Of a stretch of 64,000 nucleotides of DNA, positions 47,458 through 56,769 are shown piece by piece. The notes under the pieces are model-generated. The model saw only the letters and a list, made by a program, of their open reading frames with translations, was not told the origin of the DNA and ran no database searches. This DNA comes from Janibacter indicus (lineage in GTDB: Bacteria > Actinomycetota > Actinomycetes > Actinomycetales > Dermatophilaceae). The position numbers and the translations under genes are program-made. The stretch spans positions 124,001 to 188,000 of the forward strand of contig NZ_FWXN01000007.1 of the NCBI RefSeq assembly GCF_900176385.1, read 5' to 3'. The number at the start of each line of letters is the position of its first letter. The stretch's first letter is position 1.

Positions 47458-49164
47458 TCAGCCCTTGGCCAGAACCCGGATGTCGGTCGCCTCGGTGCGC
47501 TCGGCGTCGGCCCGCTCGTCCTCGGTCAGCTGCTGGCTCTCGATCTCGGCCCGCACGCGGCGCAGGTAGTGGTCGATCTCGGAGGTCGTGCGTTCCTCGT
47601 CCCAGCCGAGCTCGGCCGCGAGGATCCGCGCGGCCGGCTCGGCGGCCTCGACGCCGCGGTCGGGTGTCTCGATGGAGATGCGCATCCGGCGGGTGAGCAG
47701 GTCGTTGAGGTGGAGCGTCGCCTCGTGGCGGGCCGCGTAGACGACCTCGACCCGCAGGTACTCCTCGGCACCGGCGAGTGGCTCTGCGAGAGAACGGTCC
47801 TCGTCGATCATGGCGAAGAGGTCGACGGCCATCGAGCCGTAGCGGTCGAGCAGGTGGGTCACCCGCCAGACCGGCAGGTCGTGCCGTCGGCTCAGGGTGT
47901 CGAGCTGGTTGACGAGCGCCTGGTACCCCTCGGCGCCGACGAGCGGGATGTGGGCGGTGACGCTCTCGGGGACGCCGGGCGAGAGGTCCTCGCGGGCGGC
48001 GTCGACGGCGTCGGCGGCCATGACCCGGTAGGTCGTGTACTTGCCGCCGGCGATCGAGATCAGCCCCGGCTGGGGGCGAGCCACCGCGTGCTCTCGGCTC
48101 AGCTGCGAGGACTCCTCCGACTCTCCGGCGAGCAGGGGGCGCAGCCCGGCGTAGACGCCCTGGATGTCGTCGCGGGTGAGCGGGGTGAGGAGCACGCCGT
48201 TGATCTGCTCGAGGATGTAGTCGATGTCCGCCGAGGTGGCGGCGGGGTGGGCCCGGGAGAGGTTCCAGTCGGTGTCGGTCGTGCCGATGATCCAGTGGGT
48301 GCCCCAGGGGATGCAGAAGAGCACCGACTTCTCGGTGCGCAGGATCAGGCCGGTCTCGGAGTTGACCCGGTCGCGGGCGACGACGATGTGCACGCCCTTG
48401 CTCGCCCGCACGTGGAAGCGTCCTCGCCCACCGGCCATGGTCTGGATGTCGTCGGTCCACACGCCGGTGCAGTTGATGACCACCGAGGCGTTGACCTCGA
48501 CCTCGTCGCCGGTCTCGACGTCGAGCACCCGGGCGCCCACGACGCGCTCACCGGCGTGGAGCAGGCCGGTGACCTTGGCGGAGTTGAGCACGGTGGCGCC
48601 GTAGGAGGCGGCGGTGCGCACGACGGTGAGGGTATGGCGGGCGTCGTCGCACTGGGCGTCGTGGTAGAGCAGGCCGCCGTGGTGCGCGGAGGGCTTGAGC
48701 CCGGGCGCGATCCGGCGCACTCCCCCCTTCGTCATCTGCTTGGTGCGCGGGACGGACCGGCCGCCGCCCATCGTGTCGTAGAGGGTCAGGCCGGCGGTGA
48801 CGTAGGGCCGCTCCCAGACCGGGTGCGACAGCGGGTAGAGGAAGCTCACCGGCTTGACCAGGTGCGGGGCGATGCGGGTGAGCATGAGCTCACGCTCCTG
48901 GAGGGCCTCGCGCACGAGCGCGAAGTTGAGCTGCTCGAGATAGCGGACCCCGCCGTGGAAGAGCTTGGAGGACCGGGAGGAGGTGCCGGAGGCGAAGTCG
49001 CGCTGCTCGACGAGGGCGACCTTGAGGCCACGGGTGGCCGCGTCGAGCGCGACGCCCGCGCCGGTCACTCCCCCACCGACGACGAGGACGTCGAGGTCCT
49101 CCTCGGCGATGCGACGCCAGGCCGCGTCGCGCTGCTGGTGATCGAGCGGTGTGGGATTCGGCAT
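47458..49164 (-). CDS. glpD: Aerobic glycerol-3-phosphate dehydrogenase
   Basis: A 568-aa FAD enzyme of the inner membrane face that oxidises glycerol 3-phosphate to dihydroxyacetone phosphate and feeds electrons to quinone. The FAD dinucleotide motif VLVVGGGVTGAGVALDAATRG is at about 25-45; the GlpD signature SGTSSRSSKLFHGGVRYLEQ follows. GGKYTTYR and the C-terminal DAO_C domain are present. ATG 49162-49164. It is divergent from glpK across 58 bp, forming a glycerol-utilisation unit. Confidence 0.96.
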   Translation of the reverse strand: MPNPTPLDHQQRDAAWRRIAEEDLDVLVVGGGVTGAGVALDAATRGLKVALVEQRDFASGTSSRSSKLFHGGVRYLEQLNFALVREALQERELMLTRIAPHLVKPVSFLYPLSHPVWERPYVTAGLTLYDTMGGGRSVPRTKQMTKGGVRRIAPGLKPSAHHGGLLYHDAQCDDARHTLTVVRTAASYGATVLNSAKVTGLLHAGERVVGARVLDVETGDEVEVNASVVINCTGVWTDDIQTMAGGRGRFHVRASKGVHIVVARDRVNSETGLILRTEKSVLFCIPWGTHWIIGTTDTDWNLSRAHPAATSADIDYILEQINGVLLTPLTRDDIQGVYAGLRPLLAGESEESSQLSREHAVARPQPGLISIAGGKYTTYRVMAADAVDAAREDLSPGVPESVTAHIPLVGAEGYQALVNQLDTLSRRHDLPVWRVTHLLDRYGSMAVDLFAMIDEDRSLAEPLAGAEEYLRVEVVYAARHEATLHLNDLLTRRMRISIETPDRGVEAAEPAARILAAELGWDEERTTSEIDHYLRRVRAEIESQQLTEDERADAERTEATDIRVLAKG

Positions 49165-49222
49165 GGCACAACGGTAGTCGGCAACCTGCCCGCCGAGGAA
49201 CCCGACCTGACAGGATGCCAAC
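49165..49222. promoter_or_regulatory. glpD-glpK divergent promoter region
   Basis: The 58-bp spacer must hold both start regions. I see no clear -10/-35 pair or strong operator palindrome in it, so one or both promoters may extend into coding sequence. Confidence 0.4.
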
Positions 49223-50755
49223 ATGAGTGCACCGACCACGTACGTGCTGTCCATCGACCAAGGGACGACGAGCACCCGGGCCATGGTCTTCGGCCGCGAC
49301 GGGGCAGTCATCGCTACCGATCAGATCGAGCACGAGCAGATGTTCCCGCGGGCCGGCTGGGTCGAGCACGACGCCCTGGAGATCTGGGGCAACACCCGCC
49401 GCGTCATCGGCGGCGCCCTCGGCAAGGCCAACCTCAACAGCGGCCACATCGACGCGGTGGGCATCACCAACCAGCGCGAGACGACCGTCGTGTGGGAGAA
49501 GGCGACCGGGCAGCCGATCCACAACGCCATCGTCTGGCAGGACACGCGGACCCAGGCGCTGGTCGACGAGCTCGCGTCCGATGGCGGGCTCGACCGCTTC
49601 AAGGAGGTCTGCGGGCTGCCGCTCGCCACGTACTTCGCCGGGCCCAAGATCGCCTGGATCCTCGACCACGTCGAGGGAGCCCGGGAGCGCGCCGAGGCCG
49701 GCGAGCTGCTCGCCGGCACGATGGACACCTGGGTGCTGTGGAACCTCACAGGCGGCGGGGAGAACGACGGCGTCCACGTCACCGACGTCACCAATGCCTC
49801 GCGCACGATGCTCATGGACCTGCGCACCCTGCAGTGGGACGAGGCCACGTGCGAGGCCATCGGGGTGCCGGTGCAGGTGCTGCCCGAGATCCGCTCGTCC
49901 TCGGAGGTCTACGGCGAGTGCAAGCCGGGCGTCCTCAACGGCACGCCGATCGCGGGGATCCTCGGCGACCAGCAGTCGGCTACCTTCGGTCAGGCCTGCC
50001 TGACGCCGGGCACCGCCAAGAACACCTACGGCACCGGCAACTTCATGCTGCTCAACACCGGCACCGAGATCGTCTCCAGCGACAACGGCCTGCTGACGAC
50101 GGTCTGCTACCAGCTGGGCGAGCAGGACGCGGTCTACGCCCTGGAGGGGTCGATCGCCGTGACCGGGTCGCTGATCCAGTGGCTGCGCGACAACCTCGGC
50201 TTCATCAAGGAGGCGCCTGAGGTCGAAGCGCTCGCCTGCAGCGTCGAGGACAACGGCGGGGTGTACTTCGTGCCGGCCTTCTCCGGGCTCTTCGCCCCGC
50301 ACTGGCGGCCCGACGCACGCGGCGCGATCCTCGGGCTGACCCGCTACGCCACCAAGGCCCACATCGCCCGTGCGGCGCTGGAGTCGACGGCCTACCAGAC
50401 ACGTGACGTGCTCGACGCGATGCAGGCCGACGCCGAGCGGGCCGGCGGGCGGCTGACCGAGCTCAAGGTCGACGGGGGGATGGTCGCCAACGACACGCTC
50501 ATGCAGTTCCAGGCGGACATGCTCGGCGTCGACGTCGTGCGGCCGCAGATCGCCGAGACCACGGCCCTGGGTGCCGCCTACGCCGCCGGCCTGGCCGTCG
50601 GCTACTGGGAGTCGACGGACGAGATCGTCGACAACTGGTCCGAGGGGAAGCGATGGTCGCCGTCGATGGACGAGGACGAGGTCGAGCGGCTGCACCGCAA
50701 CTGGACCAAGGCCATCTCCAAGACCCTCGACTGGGTGGACGAGGACGTCGAATGA
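49223..50755 (+). CDS. glpK: Glycerol kinase
   Basis: A 510-aa FGGY-family kinase that phosphorylates glycerol to glycerol 3-phosphate. The N-terminal [15 protein letters not shown] phosphate-binding motif, the [14 protein letters not shown] glycerol-site region, and the C-terminal GLAVGYWES element match GlpK throughout. ATG 49223-49225. The product is the substrate of the divergent glpD. No glpF or regulator is adjacent. The stop TGA abuts the convergent HNH gene's stop (TGATCA). Confidence 0.97.
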   Translation: MSAPTTYVLSIDQGTTSTRAMVFGRDGAVIATDQIEHEQMFPRAGWVEHDALEIWGNTRRVIGGALGKANLNSGHIDAVGITNQRETTVVWEKATGQPIHNAIVWQDTRTQALVDELASDGGLDRFKEVCGLPLATYFAGPKIAWILDHVEGARERAEAGELLAGTMDTWVLWNLTGGGENDGVHVTDVTNASRTMLMDLRTLQWDEATCEAIGVPVQVLPEIRSSSEVYGECKPGVLNGTPIAGILGDQQSATFGQACLTPGTAKNTYGTGNFMLLNTGTEIVSSDNGLLTTVCYQLGEQDAVYALEGSIAVTGSLIQWLRDNLGFIKEAPEVEALACSVEDNGGVYFVPAFSGLFAPHWRPDARGAILGLTRYATKAHIARAALESTAYQTRDVLDAMQADAERAGGRLTELKVDGGMVANDTLMQFQADMLGVDVVRPQIAETTALGAAYAAGLAVGYWESTDEIVDNWSEGKRWSPSMDEDEVERLHRNWTKAISKTLDWVDEDVE

Positions 50756-52318
50756 TCAGGCGGCGAAGAGCTCACCGAGGCGCACCTCGAGGGGCGACCA
50801 CAGCACGTCCGGGTGCGACACCTCCATCGGACCTGCAGGCACCGGACCCGTAGACACCTGCCCGATCGCCCCACGGCCGTGACCGAGGGGTGGTGGGGCC
50901 AGGCTGCGGGACTCGACGCCGGTCGGGGTGCTGAGGACCACCTCGTGGGGCCTCCCCCCGCCCGGATCGAGCCCGCTCGCGAGCACCTCGGCGCTCCAGC
51001 CGGGCTGTTCCTTGTCGAGGTTGTGCCGCTGGCAGACGCCCAGACCGTTGGCCGCTGAGGTCTCGCCGCCCCGGGCGAAGGCCTCGACGTGGTCCACCTG
51101 GCGCGCGGGTGCATCGCACCACGGCACCCGGCAGCCTTGGTCGCGCAGCTCGACGAAGCGCCTCAGCCCGCCGTGGAAGAGCCGACGCGTGGAGTCCATG
51201 GCGACGAGCTCGTGCCCACCGGGCGAGGTCCACAGGCGACGCAGCCACACCCCGGACGACGCGGCGTCGTCTGCGTCGGCGCCGTCGAGCAGACGCAGGA
51301 CCATCTCGCGCGCCGTCTCCGGGGGCATCGCCCCGAAGCCCGGCACCTCGACCTGCTCGCCGCCGGCCGGGGCGACGCTGGCCGGGGCGACGCTGGCCGG
51401 GCCGTCGCTGGCCGGGGCGACGCCGGGCAGGAGGGCCGCCTCGCTCATGACGAGCGCGACCTCGACCGGCTGTGGCTGCCCCTCGGCCCGACCGGAGAGC
51501 AGCTCGAGAGCCGTGTCGGCGAGCCAGGCACCCTCGCCACGCCCGTCGGCTGCCCGCTCCGCATCGACCCGCGCGTCTCCGGTGGCAACATGGCGGCCCC
51601 GCTCGGCAGACCGCAGGGCCGCGTAGGCACCGACGACCTCGGCGACCGGACCGAGCACGCTCAGCCAGGCCATGCCATCGGGCGCGGGGCGCACCCCGAC
51701 CCGGCGTGATGCCGCGGCCCGCCGGCGGCGCTCGACCAGTGCCGCCTGGTCGAGGTCGGCGCAGACCCGGTGGGCCGCCCGAGACAGGCCCTGGTCACCG
51801 AGCGTCGTCAGGCACCCGGACAGCCGACGATCGGCCTCGAGCCGATCGGCCGCCGCCAGGCACGCGGTCTCGCGGACGACGATCGTCGCCCGCCACTCGC
51901 TGATCTGCCCCGCAGTCAGGGCCGCCATCGTGCACGGCAGCTCGTGGACGAGCGCCCGCGCCACGCCCACGTGCCGATCGGCCTGCCCGGGTGAGACCCG
52001 CCGGGCCAGCGCCACCTCGGACCGAGCGGCCCGCCGCTGCAGCGACGCCTGCCGGTCGGACAGCTCCTCACGGGCGACTGCGGCAAGCACCAGCCCGTCG
52101 CGCTGCTCGACGAAGCCCTCGGTGGCCCGCGCCTGCAGGGCCGACGCCGCGCCCTTGGTCGACTCGAGGAGGGCGACCACCTCGAGGAGCTCGGCCTCGC
52201 CGAGGCCGTCGACCGATGCCGCCCCCAGGGCCGCCAGCGACGCCGCCAGTGCGTCGGGCAAGCGCGCCTCACTGCTGGCGTCGCACTCGCCACTGCCCCG
52301 CACCGTCGTCTCGGTCAT
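50756..52318 (-). CDS. DUF222/HNH endonuclease-domain protein (13E12-type)
   Basis: A 520-aa protein of the actinobacterial DUF222-HNH family, known in mycobacteria as 13E12 repeat proteins. The alpha-helical DUF222 region covers about 20-300, including RASLQRRAARSEVALA-like helices and a short APAS/VAP repeat near 320. The C-terminal HNH motif reads CRVPWCDAPARQVDHVEAFARGG then NGLGVCQRHN (about 420-460). ATG 52316-52318 with GGGGAGG upstream. A LexA-type box lies 27 bp before the start, indicating DNA-damage control. The biological role is not established; such genes are often multi-copy. Confidence 0.88.
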   Translation of the reverse strand: MTETTVRGSGECDASSEARLPDALAASLAALGAASVDGLGEAELLEVVALLESTKGAASALQARATEGFVEQRDGLVLAAVAREELSDRQASLQRRAARSEVALARRVSPGQADRHVGVARALVHELPCTMAALTAGQISEWRATIVVRETACLAAADRLEADRRLSGCLTTLGDQGLSRAAHRVCADLDQAALVERRRRAAASRRVGVRPAPDGMAWLSVLGPVAEVVGAYAALRSAERGRHVATGDARVDAERAADGRGEGAWLADTALELLSGRAEGQPQPVEVALVMSEAALLPGVAPASDGPASVAPASVAPAGGEQVEVPGFGAMPPETAREMVLRLLDGADADDAASSGVWLRRLWTSPGGHELVAMDSTRRLFHGGLRRFVELRDQGCRVPWCDAPARQVDHVEAFARGGETSAANGLGVCQRHNLDKEQPGWSAEVLASGLDPGGGRPHEVVLSTPTGVESRSLAPPPLGHGRGAIGQVSTGPVPAGPMEVSHPDVLWSPLEVRLGELFAA

Positions 52319-52344
52319 CGCGCCTCCCCTCGCTCCCATCATTA

Positions 52345-52360
52345 TAGAACACCTGTTCGA
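52345..52360 (-). promoter_or_regulatory. SOS/LexA box upstream of the DUF222-HNH gene
   Basis: GAAC (52347-52350), four bases, GTTC (52355-52358), flanked by a further A/T-rich TAG...GATAG, matches the actinobacterial SOS palindrome GAAC-N4-GTTC. The surrounding ATTATAG patch is unusually AT-rich for this genome and is probably the promoter. Confidence 0.8.
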
Positions 52361-52475
52361 TAGATTCACGAGGGCGGGCCAAGAAATGTCCCGGTGCAAC
52401 CGCCCCCGGCCGAAGCACCCCCTTCGACAGCATCAGCCTGTCACCCACCACCGACAGCGCACCTAGGGTTGTCCC

Positions 52476-53087
52476 GTGACCGACCACTACTTCACCGACT
52501 CCCCTGCCGCGACCGATGCCGAGCGACGCCCGCTGGATGTCACGCTCGCCGGCCGAGAGGTCACGGTGGAGACCGCAGGTGGCACCTTCTCCCCCACCGG
52601 TCTCGACAAGGCGACGGCGATCCTGCTCGACACGGTGCCCCAACCCCCTTCTGCCGCAGACCTGCTCGACATCGGCTGCGGCTGGGGCCCGATCGCCCTC
52701 ACCCTCGCGCTCCGGGCCCCCGAGGCCACGGTCTGGGCCGTCGACGTCACGGAGCGGGCGCTCGACCTCACCCGCCGCAATGCGGCCGCCCTCGGGCTGA
52801 CCAACGTGCGGACCGCCCGTCCGGACGAGGTGCCGGCGAACCTCCCCTTCGCCGCCATCTGGTCCAACCCGCCGATCCGCATCGGCAAGCCCGCCGTCCA
52901 CGAGCTGCTGCGCACCTGGCTCCCCCGCCTCGCGCCGGGAGCCGACGCTCACCTCGTCATCGGCAAGAACCTCGGCGCCGACGGCTACCAGCGCTGGATC
53001 AGCACCGACCTCGGTCTGCCGACCGAGCGCGTCGGGTCGAGCAAGGGCTTCAGGGTCCTGCGGACCAGCCGGCCCGCGGCGGGTTGA
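52476..53087 (+). CDS. Class I SAM-dependent methyltransferase (RsmC-like)
   Basis: A 203-aa methyltransferase. Family order: DHYFTDSPAAT at the start, GTFSPTGLDKATAILL, SAM motif I LLDIGCGWGPIALTLAL (about 64-80), acidic loop VWAVDVTERAL and the catalytic SNPPIRIG (NPP-[YI]) near 130. This is the small-subunit RNA guanine-N2 methyltransferase (RsmC/RlmG C-terminal) arrangement. GTG 52476-52478. Its end overlaps the convergent gene at 53050 by 38 bp. Confidence 0.88.
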   Translation: MTDHYFTDSPAATDAERRPLDVTLAGREVTVETAGGTFSPTGLDKATAILLDTVPQPPSAADLLDIGCGWGPIALTLALRAPEATVWAVDVTERALDLTRRNAAALGLTNVRTARPDEVPANLPFAAIWSNPPIRIGKPAVHELLRTWLPRLAPGADAHLVIGKNLGADGYQRWISTDLGLPTERVGSSKGFRVLRTSRPAAG

Positions 53088-53958
53088 CCAGGTCGCCCTC
53101 CCAGGTGAGGTCGCTCCCCTCCTCGACCTCGAAGGCCTCGAACCGGCCGTCGGCGAGCACCGCGTCGACGAGTGCCCGGGAGCCGGCCACGATCGTGCTG
53201 TCCCAGTCGATCTCGCTGGCGACCACCCAGGCGTGGTCCGCAGGCCAGACGAGCTGCGGGAGCGGCCCGTCGAAGACCGACGTCCACCCGATGCCCGCCC
53301 GGTGCGGCCACGTCTCGTCGGCCAGCTCGTCGCAGTCGGTCGCCAGCAGCACGTACTCGCGACCGGGAAGCACCAGGAGCGGGCCGCGTCGCACCGCCGC
53401 AGCGACGTCGGTCGCGACCGAGGTCCGCTGCTCCTCGAGATGCAGCCGCATCCGTGCGTCGGCCTCCGCCTCGGCGTCCGTCTCCTTGCCACCGTCGTCC
53501 TCGCCCGCATAGACCACGGTCGAGCCCGTCAGCTCGCCCCACCCCGCCCAGATGCCCACGACGAGCTGCTCGGGCGAGCGCGTGGCCTCCCGCAGGTGCC
53601 TGGTCAGCCCGGCGAGCAGATCGACGTCCAGGGCCCCGTCGCGCGACTGCCCGACCCGCCAGCCGTCGGCGAAGTCGACCCCCTGGTGGAGGTCCGCCAG
53701 CCGGTTCCACTGGACGAGCGGGTGCATCGTCAGCCCCTGTCGGGCCGCCACGCGCGACCACCGCCAGCGCCCCTCCTCCAGCACCGGGTGCATGCCCCAC
53801 CGGTCGGCGACCGTGAGGTCCTCACGGTGCACCGGCACCGGGTGCAGGATGCGCGCGTAGGCCTCGAAGCCCGCGCCCGCAGTCCCACCGACCCGGCCCC
53901 AGCCACCGATCCGCTCACGCAGCCAGTCGCCGCAGGACACCTCCGTGATCAGCTCCAT
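53050..53958 (-). CDS. Actinobacterial protein of unknown function
   Basis: A 302-aa protein I cannot assign. Conserved-looking elements: the opening GDWLRERIGGWGRVGGTAGAGF, EAYARILHPVPV, WGMHPVLEEG, and a C-terminal half LPGREYVLLATDCDE...TWPHRAGIGWTSVF...LVWPADHAWVVASEIDWDSTIV. Similar proteins of unknown role occur in actinobacteria. No membrane segment. ATG 53956-53958. Confidence 0.7.
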   Translation of the reverse strand: MELITEVSCGDWLRERIGGWGRVGGTAGAGFEAYARILHPVPVHREDLTVADRWGMHPVLEEGRWRWSRVAARQGLTMHPLVQWNRLADLHQGVDFADGWRVGQSRDGALDVDLLAGLTRHLREATRSPEQLVVGIWAGWGELTGSTVVYAGEDDGGKETDAEAEADARMRLHLEEQRTSVATDVAAAVRRGPLLVLPGREYVLLATDCDELADETWPHRAGIGWTSVFDGPLPQLVWPADHAWVVASEIDWDSTIVAGSRALVDAVLADGRFEAFEVEEGSDLTWEGDLVNPPRAGWSAGP

Positions 53959-53999
53959 CCGGGGAGCCTACGGCGAGCGTCAGCGCTGCTGCCCCACCG

Positions 54000-55826
54000 T
54001 CACTCGTCCTCGTCGACGACCATCGCCGACCCGCCACCGGCACGCGTCGGCTCGGCCGCGGCCTCGAGGTCGTCGAGCCCGTGGACCCGGATCCCCGTGG
54101 CATTGCCGATCCGGTCGACCTTCTTGGTCGTGTGGCCCAGCGAACGCAGGTAGTCACCGACGTCGCCGTCCGCGAGCGCCGGCTCGAGCTCGGTCGCCGA
54201 GCCGTTGCGCGAGGAGACCCGTGGCGCGGCGAGCGCGTCGCCGATGGCCAGGTCGCGGTCGACGACCCCGCCGACGAGCTGGGCGACGGTCGTGATGATC
54301 GTCGCGCCGCCCGGGCTGCCGGCGGTCATCCACGGCGTGCCGTCCTCGAGGACGATGGTCGGGGCCATCGACGAGCGCGGCCGCTTGCCCGGGCCGGGCA
54401 GGTTGGGGTCGGGGACCCCGTCGGTCACCGGCGTGAGGTTGAAGTCGGTCAGCTCGTTGTTGAGCAGGAAGCCGTAGCCCGGCACGACCATGCCGCTGCC
54501 GCCGTACTGCTCGATCGTCAGCGTGTAGGTCACGGTGTTGCCGTCCTTGTCGACCGCGGTCAGCGAGGTCGTGTGCTGGTCCTCGGACCCGACGGCGGTG
54601 GTCTCGGTCGAGGCCTGGCAGTCGTCGTAGGAGCCGTCCGGCTGGCCGAAGGGGACGGGGCGGGTCATCGTCGAGTCCTCACCGAAGAGGCACGAGCGCT
54701 CGTCGGCGAAGTCCTGCGAGAGCAGCTCCTGCGTCGGCACGCCGGGCACGTCGCCGACCCAGCGGTTGCGGTCGGCGAAGGCCGTGGCGGAGGCCTCGGC
54801 GAACCAGTGCGCCCACTCCCCCTCGCTGAGGTCCTGCGTGCGCTTGCCGGTGCGCTCCTCGTAGGACTCGAGCAGGTTGAGGATCTCGCCGACGGCGATG
54901 CCACCCGAGCTCGGCGCTGCCATGCCGTAGATGTCGAGGCCACGGTGCTCGCTGTGGGTGGGCGCCTTGACCTTGGCCTCGTAGGCGCGCATGTCCGAGC
55001 GGGTCATCTGCCCCGAGGGGACGGTGACCCCGGGCGCCGTGCGGGGGTTGCGCGCGGTGTCGACGACCGCCTCTCCCATGGCGCCGCGGTGCATGGCCGC
55101 TGACCCATGGGTGCGCAGCTGCCGGTAGGCCTTGGCCAGGTCGGGGTTGCGCAGGACGGCACCGACCTTGATCGGCTCACCGCCGGGCAGGTAGATCTTC
55201 GCCGTGTCGGGGAACATCGCGAAGCGCTCGGCGTTGTCGGCGGTCGCGTCATGGAAGGTCTGGTCGACGACGAAGCCCTTGCGTGCGGTCTCCTCGGCCG
55301 GCTTGAGCAGCTTGTTGAGCGACATCGTCCCGTAGCGCTCGGCGGCCATCTCCCAGGTCGCGGGCGTGCCCGGGACCCCTACGGAGAGACCGGAGTTGAC
55401 CACCGTGTCGAAGTCCATCGCCTTGCCGTCGGCACCTACGAAGACCTTGTCGTGGAAGCTCGCCGGCGCGGTCTCGCGGCCGTCGATGGTCTCGACCTTG
55501 CCGGTGTCGGCGTCGTAGTGGACGAAGAAGCCGCCGCCCCCGATACCGGAGCTGTAGGGCTCGACGACGCCGACGGCGGCGGCCATCGCGACAGCCGCGT
55601 CGGCGGCATTGCCGCCTCGCTCGAGCACGTCGATGCCGATCTGGCTGACGATGGGGTCGACGGACGCGACGGCCCCGCCGGCGCCGCGCATCACGGGGAC
55701 CTTGGGCAGGTCGTGTCCGACGGGTGGCGGCCCGGGGTCGGCGGTTGCGGCGCCCCCGGTGGCGGCGGTCAGGGCCAGGGCCCCGGCCGCGAGCGTGCTG
55801 ATCAAGGTCGGTGTGGCGCGTCCCAT
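54000..55826 (-). CDS. ggt: Gamma-glutamyltransferase precursor
   Basis: A 608-aa secreted Ntn-hydrolase that cleaves gamma-glutamyl peptides such as glutathione or, in actinobacteria, related thiol conjugates. A signal peptide (about 1-30) precedes AVASVDPIVSQIG-DVLERGGNAADAAVA, the SGIGGGGF substrate loop, and the autoprocessing site EDQHTTSLTAVD with Thr419 as the predicted nucleophile of the small subunit. GSPGGATIITTV and the late Gly-Ser oxyanion region are intact. ATG 55824-55826. No neighbour obviously shares the pathway. Confidence 0.93.
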   Translation of the reverse strand: MGRATPTLISTLAAGALALTAATGGAATADPGPPPVGHDLPKVPVMRGAGGAVASVDPIVSQIGIDVLERGGNAADAAVAMAAAVGVVEPYSSGIGGGGFFVHYDADTGKVETIDGRETAPASFHDKVFVGADGKAMDFDTVVNSGLSVGVPGTPATWEMAAERYGTMSLNKLLKPAEETARKGFVVDQTFHDATADNAERFAMFPDTAKIYLPGGEPIKVGAVLRNPDLAKAYRQLRTHGSAAMHRGAMGEAVVDTARNPRTAPGVTVPSGQMTRSDMRAYEAKVKAPTHSEHRGLDIYGMAAPSSGGIAVGEILNLLESYEERTGKRTQDLSEGEWAHWFAEASATAFADRNRWVGDVPGVPTQELLSQDFADERSCLFGEDSTMTRPVPFGQPDGSYDDCQASTETTAVGSEDQHTTSLTAVDKDGNTVTYTLTIEQYGGSGMVVPGYGFLLNNELTDFNLTPVTDGVPDPNLPGPGKRPRSSMAPTIVLEDGTPWMTAGSPGGATIITTVAQLVGGVVDRDLAIGDALAAPRVSSRNGSATELEPALADGDVGDYLRSLGHTTKKVDRIGNATGIRVHGLDDLEAAAEPTRAGGGSAMVVDEDE

Positions 55827-55899
55827 GCATCCACGCTAGGTGTGATCGGCCTCACGCGCAGCGCGAGCGGACACCACGGCCGCCCCGGGACGAAGGGGG

Positions 55900-56769
55900 T
55901 CACACGAGCGTCGTCGTCCCGTCGGCCACGAGCACGGCTGGTCCGGCGAGCTCCACCTCGCGGCCGGGCAGCAGCCGCACCCGCAGCGTGCCTCCGGGCA
56001 CCTCGACGGTGCACTCGCTCGAGGCGTCGACGTCGCCGGACCAGAAGGCCGTGCCGATCGCCGCGGCGCACACGCCGGTGCCGCAGGAGCGGGTCTCGCC
56101 GACGCCGCGCTCGTGGACGCGCATCGAGATCCGGCCGGGCCCCAGGACCCGCACGAACTCGACGTTGCTGCCCTCCGGAGGCACGGGGTTGACCGCCGGC
56201 GGGCGGCGCAGGCGCAGGCCGTTGAGGTTGACGTTGGGCGGCAGCGCGACGACCGTGTGCGGGTTGCCGAGGTCGAGCGAGAGCGCCGAGTAGGGCTCGG
56301 TGATGTCCTCGGCCTCCTCGACGTGGACGAGCGCGTCGAAACCCTGCGCCTGGGCCTTCGCCTCGTCGACGAAGCGCCACTGCCCCATGTGCGTCACGAC
56401 CTGCTCCCCCTCGAAGCGGATCCCCTTGAGACCGGCGCGGGTGGCGATCGAGAACTCGTCGCCGACGAGTCCCTCGCGCCGCAGCCAGGTTGCGAAGACC
56501 CGCGTGCCGTTGCCGCACATCTGGGCCAGCGAGCCGTCGTGGTTGCGGTAGTCCATGAACCACTCGGCCTCGCCGGCGAGCGCCCGGACCTCCTCCTCGG
56601 CCGCGTCGGCGGTGCGCACGATCCGGATGACGCCGTCGCCACCGATGCCGGCCTGACGGTCGGCGAGCAGGGCGACCTGCGAGGGGGTCAGGTCGAGCTC
56701 GGCGTCGAGGTCGGGCACGAGGACGAAGTCGTTTTCGGTCCCGTGGCCCTTGGTGAATCGCAGCGTCAT
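55900..56769 (-). CDS. dapF: Diaminopimelate epimerase
   Basis: A 289-aa PLP-independent racemase converting LL- to meso-diaminopimelate for lysine and peptidoglycan. Both catalytic cysteines are visible: MCGNGTRVFA (about residue 83) and ETRSCGTGVCAAA (about 230). N-terminus FTKGHGTENDFVLV is standard. ATG 56767-56769 overlaps the miaA stop (ATGA); an upstream ATG three codons earlier is less likely. Last gene of the def-miaA-dapF chain. Confidence 0.95.
   Translation of the reverse strand: MTLRFTKGHGTENDFVLVPDLDAELDLTPSQVALLADRQAGIGGDGVIRIVRTADAAEEEVRALAGEAEWFMDYRNHDGSLAQMCGNGTRVFATWLRREGLVGDEFSIATRAGLKGIRFEGEQVVTHMGQWRFVDEAKAQAQGFDALVHVEEAEDITEPYSALSLDLGNPHTVVALPPNVNLNGLRLRRPPAVNPVPPEGSNVEFVRVLGPGRISMRVHERGVGETRSCGTGVCAAAIGTAFWSGDVDASSECTVEVPGGTLRVRLLPGREVELAGPAVLVADGTTTLV

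Noticed and set aside
46057-50220. A 1387-codon open frame on the + strand
   Set aside because: It is antisense to glpD and phoD2 and then out of frame with glpK; composition and codon pattern are those of a high-GC shadow frame.
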